Virus record (IMG/VR): IMGVR_UViG_3300042516_005631
Coordinates: 1 to 64,000 of that record
Strand: one strand, 5' to 3'
Source of the DNA: a virus
Length of the DNA: 64,000 nt
The first letter of the stretch is position 1, and each line of letters begins with the position of its first letter. Made by a program: the position numbers and the translations under genes. Positions 8,420 through 17,146 of this stretch are shown in pieces. Under the pieces are notes generated by a model, which did not search any database, was not told the origin of the DNA, and saw only the letters and a program-made list of their open reading frames with translations.

Positions 8420-9139
8420 TTATTTTTTCCAAATGTATTTGTATGCTGTTTTTCTTTTTCCATTAACACATTCTGTTATAGCAGGGATACCATTAGGTTT
8501 ATTAATAAATATAGCAGCTTCTGTTATAGAGGGAAAAGTTTTAATTAAATTATTATTTAAGTCGTATTGTGTAATAGGTGTTTTTTTTAAAGAAGGTTTT
8601 CCTTTTTTTGAATCACTAATTTTTTGTGATCTTTCATTGTTATTTATCAACCATGGGAGAGTTCCTCTTTCTTTTCCTTTTTTACTTTGAGATTGAGATT
8701 CACACCATTGTAAAGATTTTTTAATTCCTTTTTTACAACCTGCTTTTCCTTTTAAATATGAATAATCTCTATTATTATGGGATAATTTCATATTATTTTT
8801 AGCTTGTTCTGTTTTAGGTTTACTTTTTTTAATTTTAGTTTCAAGGGAATCTTTTCTACCGTATTGACCATCACCTCCATCAGTAAGATTAGTTAATATT
8901 CCTTGATTTTTATCTTTTCTACCATATAATGATATGAATTCTTTTTCTTTTTGACAAGCTTCTTCCCAAGTTAAATCATCTAATATTATTTCAATTTTAT
9001 ATTCTTGTTTATATGCTATATCTTTCCAAGAATATGATCTTCCTTTTTTATTATATGCCCTTTTATATTTTTTATCACTCCCAATTCCTATATAAAAAGG
9101 AATATTTTCAGAAGTAACATGTCTATAAATATAAGCCAT
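8420..9139 (-). CDS. GIY-YIG homing endonuclease
   Basis: A 239-residue protein with an N-terminal GIY-YIG fold (AYIYRHV... FYIGIG, with a downstream Arg and a Glu near KEKEFI). A lysine-rich middle is followed by a C-terminal NUMOD-like DNA-binding segment (ITQYDLNNNLIKTFPSITEA). It sits between portal and core genes and carries its own TATTTATA motif, as expected for an inserted mobile gene. Homing specificity is unknown. Confidence 0.92.
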   Translation of the reverse strand: MAYIYRHVTSENIPFYIGIGSDKKYKRAYNKKGRSYSWKDIAYKQEYKIEIILDDLTWEEACQKEKEFISLYGRKDKNQGILTNLTDGGDGQYGRKDSLETKIKKSKPKTEQAKNNMKLSHNNRDYSYLKGKAGCKKGIKKSLQWCESQSQSKKGKERGTLPWLINNNERSQKISDSKKGKPSLKKTPITQYDLNNNLIKTFPSITEAAIFINKPNGIPAITECVNGKRKTAYKYIWKK

Positions 9140-9150
9140 AATGTTTGTTT

Positions 9151-9164
9151 ATTTATAAATATAT
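9151..9164 (-). promoter_or_regulatory. Late-module motif before the GIY-YIG gene
   Basis: ATATTTATAAATAAAC lies 17 bases before the start codon and contains both TATTTATA and TATAAATA. Confidence 0.5.
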
Positions 9165-9173
9165 GAAAATTTG

Positions 9174-11072
9174 TTACTCTCGTATTTGTGATTCATCTAA
9201 CAATGAATTTCCTCTAATATCTGATTCAAAAATCATTTGTTTTTTCTGATTTTTAATAGCATTAAAGGCATATGCATTTTTATTTCGTGAATTTTTTGTT
9301 TCAAGAGCTAATGGAGAACCGCCTTTATATTGTGGTTTAATTGAATCTGATTCATCGTTGTCTTTGGTTACGCCTGATCTTCCAATTCTATCTTTTCCAA
9401 AAGCATTGTCTTGTGTGTTTCTATCTGTTACATTTTCTTTTGGTCTTCCAAGTGGTTCTTTTTCGTCATATCCTTCAGGTACCTCCCCATTTTCGTATCT
9501 TTGTCTTCCATATAAAGAAGCTAAATCATGTGGTGTACCGTAAGATTTACCTGTTTCAAGTGGATCATTTCCTTCATTTTCAACTTGAGTTAAACGGAAT
9601 TTACGTTTAGCATCTTGTAGAATCAAGTCTCTATACTCGTCATATTGATCCTCACTCATATGGAATAATCTTTCATATATAAAATCAGTAGGGAATATTT
9701 TAGCTTCAACCATACTATTAGCTAATTCTACTTTTTCCTTCATTAATGCTACTCTTTCTTGATCATATATAATTGAAGGTGTAGTTAATGAAAGTTCAAA
9801 ATTTGTTAAACTCTCGTCGGTATAACCTTGAGCATATAAATGAACTAATGCTATTTTAGTTAATTCTGAGATGAGAATGCGTTGGATACGCTCAATAGTA
9901 CGGGCAAAACGAATATCTTCTGCTGCTAATGTTGCTTTACCAGTTAAGTCTTTTTCATATCCCATAAATGCTTTAGGTACTTTTAAAGCAGCAAATAATT
10001 TATCTCTTAAATATTCAACATCCTGTATACCATCGTATTGTAAACCACCTAAATTATCTATTTTTGTTGCTTGATCATTACCTCTAACAGGAATATAAAA
10101 ATCTTCAAGTAAATTTTGCATATTGTACTTCAAGTTATAATCACCTGTTTGTTGATCAATGTATGGAGTACGTTTCATTTTGGAAATTGTTTTCTGCATG
10201 AAATTTTCTACTTCAGCTGGTGCAATGTTTCCAACATTAATGTAAAATATACGTTTTTCTGGGGCGCGAACAATTCTATGAATTAACATCGCGTCTTCCA
10301 TCATTGTATATTGCTTAAATAACTTACGACCTGGTTCTAGATATGATCTACCATAGGGTAAAAAGTTAGTATCCGTTAATAAACGGAAATGAGCCATTTC
10401 GTAGTTATCAAAATATATATCTTTAGCTTGACCACCAGCATTTGGTACATTATAATAACCATAATCTGAAGGGGATGAAATACCATCTGGGTCAAATCTA
10501 AATCTTACAGACATTGGATGATCTGTATCATATCCATCTTGTCTTTCAATATGGAATGCATTGTATGGAATTACATTATATACACCGAATTTTTCTGCAA
10601 TCTCTAATTTTAAGAAGAAATCACCATACTTACACATGTTACGAACCCAAGGCCATAAATTAAATTCTACATTTAATACATCGTAAAATAAATTGTATAG
10701 GATTCTTTGAATATCTTCGTCAGATGATTTAATCTGTAATACCTCACCCATATCATTACGTAAAGTACTCTCGTCAGCTATAATATCTAAAGCAGAGGCA
10801 ACAATTGCATCTGTATCCATTGCATCATATTCTGAGTATAGGGTAGGTCTAAGTGTTTGGTAGTTAAAACTACTTTGATATCCATAAATTGATGAATGGG
10901 AATTTGTCCATACTCTATTAAATCTATCTACTAGAGCATTTGTTTCATATTCACCTGATATTTGGATTTTATTTATATCAACTACTTTAAGTTGGTTTCC
11001 TCCATCATTACGAATGATTACGTCTGTTGAAAATAGTCGTTTTAATCTTGAAAATAATCTAGTATCTGCCAT
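9174..11072 (-). CDS. 20: Portal vertex protein, T4 gp20-like
   Basis: A 632-residue protein with the gp20-type core, including DAMDTDAIVASALDIIADE and LWPWVRNMCKYGDFFLKL segments and a central region typical of T4 portals. T4 gp20 has 524 residues, so this one has an extended C-terminal tail (about 500-632) rich in Gly, Asn and charged residues. It forms the dodecameric ring through which DNA is packaged and to which terminase and tail attach. It lies 6 bp downstream of the terminase gene. Confidence 0.96.
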   Translation of the reverse strand: MADTRLFSRLKRLFSTDVIIRNDGGNQLKVVDINKIQISGEYETNALVDRFNRVWTNSHSSIYGYQSSFNYQTLRPTLYSEYDAMDTDAIVASALDIIADESTLRNDMGEVLQIKSSDEDIQRILYNLFYDVLNVEFNLWPWVRNMCKYGDFFLKLEIAEKFGVYNVIPYNAFHIERQDGYDTDHPMSVRFRFDPDGISSPSDYGYYNVPNAGGQAKDIYFDNYEMAHFRLLTDTNFLPYGRSYLEPGRKLFKQYTMMEDAMLIHRIVRAPEKRIFYINVGNIAPAEVENFMQKTISKMKRTPYIDQQTGDYNLKYNMQNLLEDFYIPVRGNDQATKIDNLGGLQYDGIQDVEYLRDKLFAALKVPKAFMGYEKDLTGKATLAAEDIRFARTIERIQRILISELTKIALVHLYAQGYTDESLTNFELSLTTPSIIYDQERVALMKEKVELANSMVEAKIFPTDFIYERLFHMSEDQYDEYRDLILQDAKRKFRLTQVENEGNDPLETGKSYGTPHDLASLYGRQRYENGEVPEGYDEKEPLGRPKENVTDRNTQDNAFGKDRIGRSGVTKDNDESDSIKPQYKGGSPLALETKNSRNKNAYAFNAIKNQKKQMIFESDIRGNSLLDESQIRE

Positions 11073-11078
11073 ATAATT

Positions 11079-12668
11079 TTATATTAACCATGAGATATCC
11101 TCTTGATCATTTGAATAAGGATTATCTATTTTGAATGGGTTATTGTTATGTTTGTTTGGTTGTTGAGATGAATATCCTCCAGAATACCCATGATGATTAG
11201 TACTTATACCATTAAGCATACTTTTGGTCATCTCCATACCATTTTGTCTTAATTTAAATGCTGTTTCTCGTAAAAATGCTGCAATAGAAAATCCCATAAT
11301 TAAATCATCATTGTAACCAGGTTGTGCTTCTGGTCTACCATTTCTCCATATAAATACTTTCATTTCCTCCATTAGTCTAGCAGACTGAATAATTGCACCT
11401 CTATCTCTAACAGCTTCTTGGAATTTTCCAATTGATATTGGACGTGTAGCAGAAGACATTGTAAAACCTGGTGTCATTTTACTATGGTCCATATATGGGT
11501 CAAAATAGCTATCCACTGTTAAAGCATTTCCTTTAGGTGAAAAATACAAATTATGATACCCTCTATCAAGGATAGTTTGAATAGTTGACCAAGCTATACT
11601 AGAATTTTCTGGGGCTAGTAGGGCATTATTGTATTCTGTTGCTATTGCTACAAGTAAGTAACCAAAATCTTTTGTACCAATTTGTCCTTTATATTCACCT
11701 ACTTGTTTATATGTTTCGATATCAATTATATGAAACGTAGAATAATCGGCTCCATCACCTCTAGCAACATCCGCTGTAATTAAGTAGTTACGTGAGTAAT
11801 CCGCTGGTTCCCAAATCCATAAATTTTGGTCAACTCCACGTTTTTCAAGTGGTTCTCTTATATATGTTTTTTCGTAAAAATCTATTTCATCTGCTAGAAA
11901 TACTGTATCACCAGAGGTACTAAAATCACAGTCACATTCTTGTGCTGCCATTTTAGGTCCCAAATCAGCATCTTGCTGATCTCTCCACGATTGATCTCTT
12001 TCAGGATGTACACTCCAAGGTAAACGAATAGGTAAAAAACTATTTTCACCCATTTCGGAAGCAACCCATGTTTTATGAAACCAGTTACCTGTACCATAAG
12101 GTGTAGATAAAGCAATACATCCACCACCAGTAGCTAAGGTTTGTTGAGCTGAGGCCCATATCTCACCTATGTTGTTAATGAATGCTGCCTCATCTATTAT
12201 TAGTAAAGAAACTGCTTCTGAACGACCGGCATCACTGGATGCTGAAGTGGCTTTAATTTGGGAGCCATTTGGTAGTCGTAATGTTAATTTATTAGCTTCG
12301 TCTGGTTTGGATGGAAACTTAAGCCATGAAGGTAAGTTTTCATACATAAACTTAACCTTTGTAACCATATTTTTTGCAGTATCCTGTTTTGTTGCAATAC
12401 AAAGTACATTCTTGTCTTGATGAAACATCATTAACCACAAAGAATATCCTGCAGATAATGTTGATATACCTAACTGTCTGGATTTCAAAACAATTGAGTA
12501 TGGGTTTTCTTGGAATAAAGTTAAAACACGCTCTTGAAATGGATATAGGTTAAATTGAATACGTCCGCGTTTTGGATGCTGGATATAGCAATATTTTTTC
12601 ATAAAATATGCCGGGGATGCAGCGCATTTAATATATTCTTCTCGTATTGCTTGTTTTAAATCAGACAT
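11079..12668 (-). CDS. 17: Terminase large subunit, T4 gp17-like
   Basis: A 529-residue packaging motor. The ATPase domain shows a Walker A of the SRQLGIST type (63-70), Walker B LLIIDEAAF (155-163) and a coupling motif STPYG (188-192). The nuclease domain begins at LITADVARGDGADYS with the first catalytic Asp at 300. It translocates DNA through the portal and cuts concatemers. The small subunit gene is not recognisable nearby. Confidence 0.96.
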   Translation of the reverse strand: MSDLKQAIREEYIKCAASPAYFMKKYCYIQHPKRGRIQFNLYPFQERVLTLFQENPYSIVLKSRQLGISTLSAGYSLWLMMFHQDKNVLCIATKQDTAKNMVTKVKFMYENLPSWLKFPSKPDEANKLTLRLPNGSQIKATSASSDAGRSEAVSLLIIDEAAFINNIGEIWASAQQTLATGGGCIALSTPYGTGNWFHKTWVASEMGENSFLPIRLPWSVHPERDQSWRDQQDADLGPKMAAQECDCDFSTSGDTVFLADEIDFYEKTYIREPLEKRGVDQNLWIWEPADYSRNYLITADVARGDGADYSTFHIIDIETYKQVGEYKGQIGTKDFGYLLVAIATEYNNALLAPENSSIAWSTIQTILDRGYHNLYFSPKGNALTVDSYFDPYMDHSKMTPGFTMSSATRPISIGKFQEAVRDRGAIIQSARLMEEMKVFIWRNGRPEAQPGYNDDLIMGFSIAAFLRETAFKLRQNGMEMTKSMLNGISTNHHGYSGGYSSQQPNKHNNNPFKIDNPYSNDQEDISWLI

Positions 12669-12670
12669 AG

Positions 12671-13099
12671 TTATTTAACTAATGCAAATGTAAGAAAAGA
12701 AATTAATACTCCCACGAATCCTCCTCCAAGCCATTTAATACCTTCTCTAAGATTTTTATTTTCTGTGGTTAGTTTTTCAATATCTTTTTCTAGACCTTTA
12801 TTTACTACTGATTGGGTTTCTTTTATTTCAGCGTATTTTTGAATTTGGGTAATGTAATTGGTATCTTTTTTTATATAAACTCTTATAGTACTATCTTTTT
12901 CAACTATAGTTTCGTTTAGTTGTTTTACAAGCTTTTGAGTTTTTTCCAGTTCAGCTTTTGCTGAATCACCTTTAACTAAATCTGCAGCTATTTTTTGAGC
13001 GGTTTTATGGTCAAAACAGATCTTATTTATATCGCTTTGAGAAAAAATCGTCAAGTTGCTGTGGAGTATAATTAAGAATATCCCTAATTTTTTTACCAT
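12671..13099 (-). CDS. Spanin-like or lysis-associated membrane protein
   Basis: Starting from the ATG at 13099, the 142-residue product opens with a signal-peptide-like segment (MVKKLGIFLIILHSN... FSQS). It continues with DLVKGDSAKAEL, a long coiled coil, and a C-terminal membrane helix (GGGFVGVLISFLTFAL). An ATG 15 bases upstream is possible but would break the signal peptide. Similar proteins with a CxxxTxxxIxxDLxxGD block are frequent in Bacteroidota phages. It overlaps the upstream gene by about 77 bases in another frame, as Rz/Rz1 genes do. It has no lipobox Cys. Confidence 0.72.
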   Translation of the reverse strand: MVKKLGIFLIILHSNLTIFSQSDINKICFDHKTAQKIAADLVKGDSAKAELEKTQKLVKQLNETIVEKDSTIRVYIKKDTNYITQIQKYAEIKETQSVVNKGLEKDIEKLTTENKNLREGIKWLGGGFVGVLISFLTFALVK

Positions 13100-13379
13100 A
13101 ATATTCACGTACATCTGCTATTTCTTTGTTTGTGTTGTTTATCTCGTTATTTAATGAATCTATTTTGTTTTGGTGGTAAAATATAGATTTATCTAATTGG
13201 AGTTGTTCTTTTTGTAATTCTGTTATTACACGAGCTAAACTATCGATTTGTTGTTTTTGTTTATCGTATTTAGATAAATCAACATTAGATGGTTTAAATA
13301 GTATCCATAATAGGAGTAAAATGATCGCACCCAAAATTAGGTGCGATACATTTAAAGTTATGGATTTATCTTTTATCAT
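13023..13379 (-). CDS. Inner-membrane coiled-coil protein, spanin-like
   Basis: A 118-residue protein with a short N-terminal tail, one membrane helix (about 13-28) and a periplasmic-type coiled coil (35-95). This is the topology of i-spanins, which link the inner to the outer membrane during lysis. Its 3' end overlaps the next membrane protein gene out of frame. Its start overlaps the stop of the upstream gene by one base. Function is inferred from topology and gene arrangement only. Confidence 0.72.
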   Translation of the reverse strand: MIKDKSITLNVSHLILGAIILLLLWILFKPSNVDLSKYDKQKQQIDSLARVITELQKEQLQLDKSIFYHQNKIDSLNNEINNTNKEIADVREYYGKKIRDILNYTPQQLDDFFSKRYK

Positions 13380-14248
13380 TATTCTACATCTCTACCAGCT
13401 GCTCGTTTCAAATCATCAAGCATTGATTTTGAAAATTTAAATTTATCTTTTGCTAATTTTAATATTCCGTCAATTTTAGCTTTATCTTCTTTATTTTTCT
13501 TAACAGATGCTAAAAATTGATTAAATTTTATTTTCTTTTCTTCAGGTGTAGAACCTAATTCTTTTGCTGTTTCGTCTTTTTCTAATTCTTTAGCTGAAGG
13601 TCCTTCTTCATCGTCTGATTTAGTTTCTTTAGCTTTAGGTTCAGATTTAGGTGCTGCTTCTTTTTTTTCTTTTTTAGGTGCTTCTGGTTTTTCTTCAGAT
13701 GCTTTTCTACCGCGTTGACCTTTTTCTGTACCTAATACTTGAGCGGCAGCGTCTTTTTCAATTGTGTTAGTTGCAATATCGTCTTTAAATTTATCTCCTG
13801 CTTTTTCAGCATCAAGCATAACTTTAGTTAATAAATCTTGCAAATTAATATCGTGTTCTGCTTTAAGTTCTTTTTTAAGTGCAGATACATATCCTTTTAA
13901 TCTTGCATTTTTACCTTCACCTGAAAATACTGGGTTTTGTTTTAATTTGTCGATGGTTGCTTTTTCAGCTGCTTTAACTGCTTCTAACTCGCCTGTTTTA
14001 CCTTGTTTTTCCAATTGAGTTTTTAATTGTACCATACTAGCCATTTCCGCTAATTGTTCAATTTCATTTAATTGAGTTTCAGCAACACCAGTTTTTTGCA
14101 ATTCAGCTTTTTTCTTTTGTAAAGCTTTAATTTCTAAATCAGTAGCTTTAAGGGCTGCCATTTGGGCTGCTTTATCTTCAGCATCACCTTCTCTTAACGC
14201 AAAAGCAATTTCTTCACGTACTATTTCGAGTAAACGAGTTTTTTTCAT
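13379..14248 (-). CDS. Charged head-cargo or core protein with N-terminal targeting-like helix
   Basis: A 289-residue protein that starts MKKTRLLEIVREEIA, then has Lys/Glu/Ala-rich helices, a disordered proline-lysine middle (about 180-225) and a compact C-terminal helical domain (235-289). The opening helix fits the recurrent signature of this region with L-L-E and V-R-E sites. No enzyme motif is visible. It has its own TATTTATA motif 17 bases before the start. Confidence 0.75.
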   Translation of the reverse strand: MKKTRLLEIVREEIAFALREGDAEDKAAQMAALKATDLEIKALQKKKAELQKTGVAETQLNEIEQLAEMASMVQLKTQLEKQGKTGELEAVKAAEKATIDKLKQNPVFSGEGKNARLKGYVSALKKELKAEHDINLQDLLTKVMLDAEKAGDKFKDDIATNTIEKDAAAQVLGTEKGQRGRKASEEKPEAPKKEKKEAAPKSEPKAKETKSDDEEGPSAKELEKDETAKELGSTPEEKKIKFNQFLASVKKNKEDKAKIDGILKLAKDKFKFSKSMLDDLKRAAGRDVE

Positions 14249-14260
14249 TTTAATATAGTT

Positions 14261-14274
14261 TATTTATAAATATT
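14261..14274 (-). promoter_or_regulatory. Late-module motif before the 289-residue gene
   Basis: AATATTTATAAATAAAC, nearly identical to the copy before the GIY-YIG gene at 8420-9139. Confidence 0.5.
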
Positions 14275-14803
14275 ATGAAAATAGCGTTTGTTTAACTTTC
14301 TGTATTCTTTCCTCAACACTACCCGTTAAAACTGTAAAGTTTTTAGTTTTATGAGGGTATTTTCTTAATATTTTTTGAATTTCAAAATCAACTTCATCTC
14401 TATACTTAGCATCTGTTGTTCTAACACCATTATCCTCTATTTCAACTCCCTCAGGTGATATGTAAAATATGTAATCATATTCATTAATTAAGTGGGAAGC
14501 TGCTTGGTTAATCTCGTCACCTATATAGTACGGAATTGAATTAGCTAAACGTGTAAAAGCCATTACATCTATAACTGTGCGGTCTGTTATAACTTTTTCC
14601 ATAAGTAATTCAGAGGCACGTTCAGCTAAAAATACAAATTGACCTTTTATTGTTGAGTCAGTATTTAATGGTATACCTAAATCACGTAAATATTTTGAAC
14701 GTTCTGTTGCAAAATAATATTCTTTAAATTCTGGTAATTCTTTTAATGCATTAACTAATGTAGTTTTACCTACAGACATTGTTCCTGTAAATCCTATTTT
14801 CAT
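14273..14803 (-). CDS. P-loop kinase, NadR/thymidylate-kinase-like fold
   Basis: A 176-residue protein with Walker A GTMSVGKTT (6-14), a DRT motif in VITDRTVID (about 71-79) and a YIFYISPE strand, the pattern of AAA_28/NadR-like small kinases. It probably phosphorylates a nucleotide, nucleoside or nicotinamide riboside; the substrate cannot be read from sequence. Unlike its neighbours it lacks the N-terminal [L/I]-x-E helix, so it probably acts in the host cytoplasm. Confidence 0.85.
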   Translation of the reverse strand: MKIGFTGTMSVGKTTLVNALKELPEFKEYYFATERSKYLRDLGIPLNTDSTIKGQFVFLAERASELLMEKVITDRTVIDVMAFTRLANSIPYYIGDEINQAASHLINEYDYIFYISPEGVEIEDNGVRTTDAKYRDEVDFEIQKILRKYPHKTKNFTVLTGSVEERIQKVKQTLFS

Positions 14804-14818
14804 AACTTTATTTTACTT

Positions 14819-15076
14819 TTAATGATTTATTAAACTTTTTAAAACATATATAAGATCTTTAGCTTCATCTTTTAATACTTTTAAATATTTTGAAGCATTT
14901 TCTCCTTCATATTCCCCTATACTAGAAATATTTTTAATTAAAACATGACATGCTTCTTTTATATCTAAAAAATCACTGTCTAAATTATTCCAATTAATTT
15001 GGGTTAATAAAGATTCTATAGTTTTAATATAATTAGAAGCTAATACTTCAGCAAGTAATTTAGATATTCTTTCCAT
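14819..15076 (-). CDS. Small helical protein with N-terminal targeting-like helix
   Basis: An 85-residue all-helical protein starting MERISKLLAEVLA, which includes L-A-E before V. No known domain. Its start overlaps the preceding 41-residue gene by 17 bases. Confidence 0.7.
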   Translation of the reverse strand: MERISKLLAEVLASNYIKTIESLLTQINWNNLDSDFLDIKEACHVLIKNISSIGEYEGENASKYLKVLKDEAKDLIYVLKSLINH

Positions 15077-15185
15077 TTTTTTTCAATATTTTTTTAGCTT
15101 TTTCAATAGCTTGGCGAATAAATAAAATATCTTGATCAATCTGTTTTACTTCAGATTCTGTTAATTGTTTTTTCTTCTTTTTCAT
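15060..15185 (-). CDS. Tiny basic protein
   Basis: A 41-residue frame (MKKKKKQLTESEVKQIDQ...) beginning with five lysines and ending in another lysine cluster. It fills the gap between the FAD enzyme gene and the 85-residue gene and overlaps the latter by 17 bases. Function unknown; a nucleic-acid or protein tether is possible. Confidence 0.55.
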   Translation of the reverse strand: MKKKKKQLTESEVKQIDQDILFIRQAIEKAKKILKKNGKNI

Positions 15186-15190
15186 TTTAA

Positions 15191-16483
15191 TTAGTTTTTA
15201 AGTAATGACTCTGATATTAGAATACCATGGGCTCCACTAACACTAATTCCTCTTGCACTTAAAGCATCCCCAGCAAAGTGAACATTTGGATAATCCACCA
15301 AAGATAAATCGGAATAGTTTACTAACGGCTCTGCAGAGAGATATTTAACTTCTGGTATGTAAATCCCCCAATCATCTTTTAATGTTGGGAATACTTTTTT
15401 CATATCTTCAATAAAATCTTCTACATATTGAAAGTAACCACCCATTACCTCTCTTACACCATCTAAAAATTCAATTTGATATGATGTTACATTATTACCC
15501 TCTGATGTTTGGGATGGAACACGAGTTGGGCTATAATATAAACCAGTTCCATTAAATTGTAATTTATTTACTACATTACGTGACCAAGTGAATGGATCTT
15601 CAATACCATTAATTTCCATTAAAATACCAAAGTTAGTCATATTATTTCTATATGCTTCGTCTTTTTTAGCGTGACCATTATAGCTGTGGTCTCCATATGT
15701 TTCCTCTACAGCAACATAAGCGGCATTATTGTTTGTACAGAATGAACGTAACGAAACACCTTTATCGTCAAATTTTCTATATAACTTAAAGTCATATGAA
15801 ATGTCGATTAGTTTTTGAAAATGTTCTTGTGGTGCTTCAAATCGAACTCCAATTTGCACTGATTTAGGTTCATCTGGTAGGTTATATTCTTGGGCTAATT
15901 CTTGGGCGAAATCAATACCTGATTTTCCTACTGCAAAGATGAGTTCATCATATGAAATAGGGTCAAATTTGTCCATTCTTACAAAGTCAAAAAAGAAATC
16001 AATTTCAGTTACTTTAGTTTCCCATTTAAAATTAACACCTTTAGACACTAAATAATCGTACCAATTTTTAGCAATTTCAGATAGATAATCTGTTCCAACG
16101 TGCCATACAGGAAATAAACGTAAACCAAAGTATGGTTTAATAAATTCAGGTTCAGATTCAGGATTTGAACATTGTACTTCCTCTGGTTTAGGGTGGAAAC
16201 GTTTAAAATTAGTAATCACTTGATCCATTAATTCCATTGCTTTTTCCTCACCACAATATTTTGATAATTGACCTCCAATTGCTGTGTGGTAAGTTAATTT
16301 ACCATCACTCCAACCTCCAGCCCCTAAAAATCCTGTCATTACCTCTTCAGGTTTTCTACTATATGGATCTTTACCCATATCAATTATGGTAATTAATTCT
16401 CCCGGATATCCATTATCCACTAATTTAGTTGCAGCATTTACACCTGCTACACCTGCTCCTACTATTACTATTCGTTTTTCCAT
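15191..16483 (-). CDS. FAD-dependent oxidoreductase (COG2509-like)
   Basis: A 430-residue flavoprotein. The N-terminal dinucleotide-binding motif is GAGVAG (9-14), followed by GGWSDGKL (about 57-64) and a second FAD contact, VHFAGDALSARGISVSGAHG, in the last 30 residues. This matches uncharacterised bacterial FAD-dependent dehydrogenases. It is complete and uninterrupted. Its substrate is unknown. It is an accessory metabolic gene in a phage structural region, preceded by a strong terminator and a possible host-type promoter, so it is probably expressed separately. It lacks the N-terminal targeting-like helix. Confidence 0.88.
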   Translation of the reverse strand: MEKRIVIVGAGVAGVNAATKLVDNGYPGELITIIDMGKDPYSRKPEEVMTGFLGAGGWSDGKLTYHTAIGGQLSKYCGEEKAMELMDQVITNFKRFHPKPEEVQCSNPESEPEFIKPYFGLRLFPVWHVGTDYLSEIAKNWYDYLVSKGVNFKWETKVTEIDFFFDFVRMDKFDPISYDELIFAVGKSGIDFAQELAQEYNLPDEPKSVQIGVRFEAPQEHFQKLIDISYDFKLYRKFDDKGVSLRSFCTNNNAAYVAVEETYGDHSYNGHAKKDEAYRNNMTNFGILMEINGIEDPFTWSRNVVNKLQFNGTGLYYSPTRVPSQTSEGNNVTSYQIEFLDGVREVMGGYFQYVEDFIEDMKKVFPTLKDDWGIYIPEVKYLSAEPLVNYSDLSLVDYPNVHFAGDALSARGISVSGAHGILISESLLKN

Positions 16484-16500
16484 TATTTATTTTAATAATT

Positions 16501-16531
16501 TAAATATACAAAAAAAAGTAGCCCAATCCAA
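16501..16531 (-). promoter_or_regulatory. Possible host-type promoter for the FAD enzyme
   Basis: On the minus strand TTG is followed after 20 bases by TATATTTA, close to the Bacteroidota -33 TTG / -7 TAnnTTTG pattern. The T-run of the terminator forms the spacer. Two sites near 49.3 and 50.4 kb have the same spacing. Confidence 0.4.
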
Positions 16532-16543
16532 AGATCGGGCTAC
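16509..16543 (-). terminator. Rho-independent terminator
   Basis: A perfect 7-bp stem (GTAGCCC/GGGCTAC, 12-nt loop) is followed by eight T on the minus strand. It ends the 98-residue gene unit and isolates the FAD oxidoreductase gene. Confidence 0.92.
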
Positions 16544-16592
16544 AACTCCAAAAATATTTTTTAATCAACTAGGCTATGAATCTGTCTATATG

Positions 16593-16889
16593 TTAATCTG
16601 TTGTTCCAGGTGTTAAACGTGGATCAGCAGCTGGTGAATCAGTTGGAATGCTTGGAAAATTTTTTCCAATTCCTTTTGCAACAAGTAAATTCAATTGTTG
16701 AGCTTCATCTGCTGAAAGGTTGTTAATCATAGAATTTAATGCTGTATCTCCGGCTTCTTTAATTTGGTTTAAAGCACCACGAATTAGGGCTATTTGTTGA
16801 GGATCTCTTTCTTCAGATAACACTTTAAGTATTTCTTCTTTGATGAGAGACCACATTGCATTTTTTAATTTTGGATCTGATTTTTTCAT
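16593..16889 (-). CDS. Small cassette protein with [L/I]-x-E N-terminus
   Basis: A 98-residue protein from the ATG that overlaps the upstream stop codon (ATGA). An in-frame ATG 54 bases further upstream would overlap the neighbour heavily and is not used. It starts with MKKSDPKLKNAMWSLIKEEILKV, containing I-K-E and later L-S-E. The remainder is a helical domain and a Pro-rich tail. Unknown function. Confidence 0.75.
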   Translation of the reverse strand: MKKSDPKLKNAMWSLIKEEILKVLSEERDPQQIALIRGALNQIKEAGDTALNSMINNLSADEAQQLNLLVAKGIGKNFPSIPTDSPAADPRLTPGTTD

Positions 16890-17146
16890 AATTTGTATAT
16901 TTTTAATTTTAATGTTCCTGTTCCTTTTATCACACGATGCCACTCATGTCTTGGTATAAATATATGTTCTTTTAGTGAGGTAGGCAAACAATTATCTAAT
17001 TGAATTTGCCAATCTGTATCTTCTAGTATTTCAAGGGTTCTATCTTCATTATCGCGGTGCCATAACAGTTCAATTGGGTCTATATTTTCGTTAAATTCAC
17101 GAATAATATATTTGTCTGTAACTTCTATGTCTGTGTATGGGGTCAA
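16886..17146 (-). CDS. Small cupin-like protein
   Basis: An 86-residue beta-rich protein of a family found in many uncultured T4-like phages. HRDNEDR (about 30-36) and FIPRHEWHRVIKGTG (63-77) resemble the two cupin half-motifs with metal-binding His. An oxygenase or metal-sensing role is possible; the fold assignment is from pattern, not alignment. It overlaps both neighbours by 4 bases. Confidence 0.75.
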   Translation of the reverse strand: MTPYTDIEVTDKYIIREFNENIDPIELLWHRDNEDRTLEILEDTDWQIQLDNCLPTSLKEHIFIPRHEWHRVIKGTGTLKLKIYKL

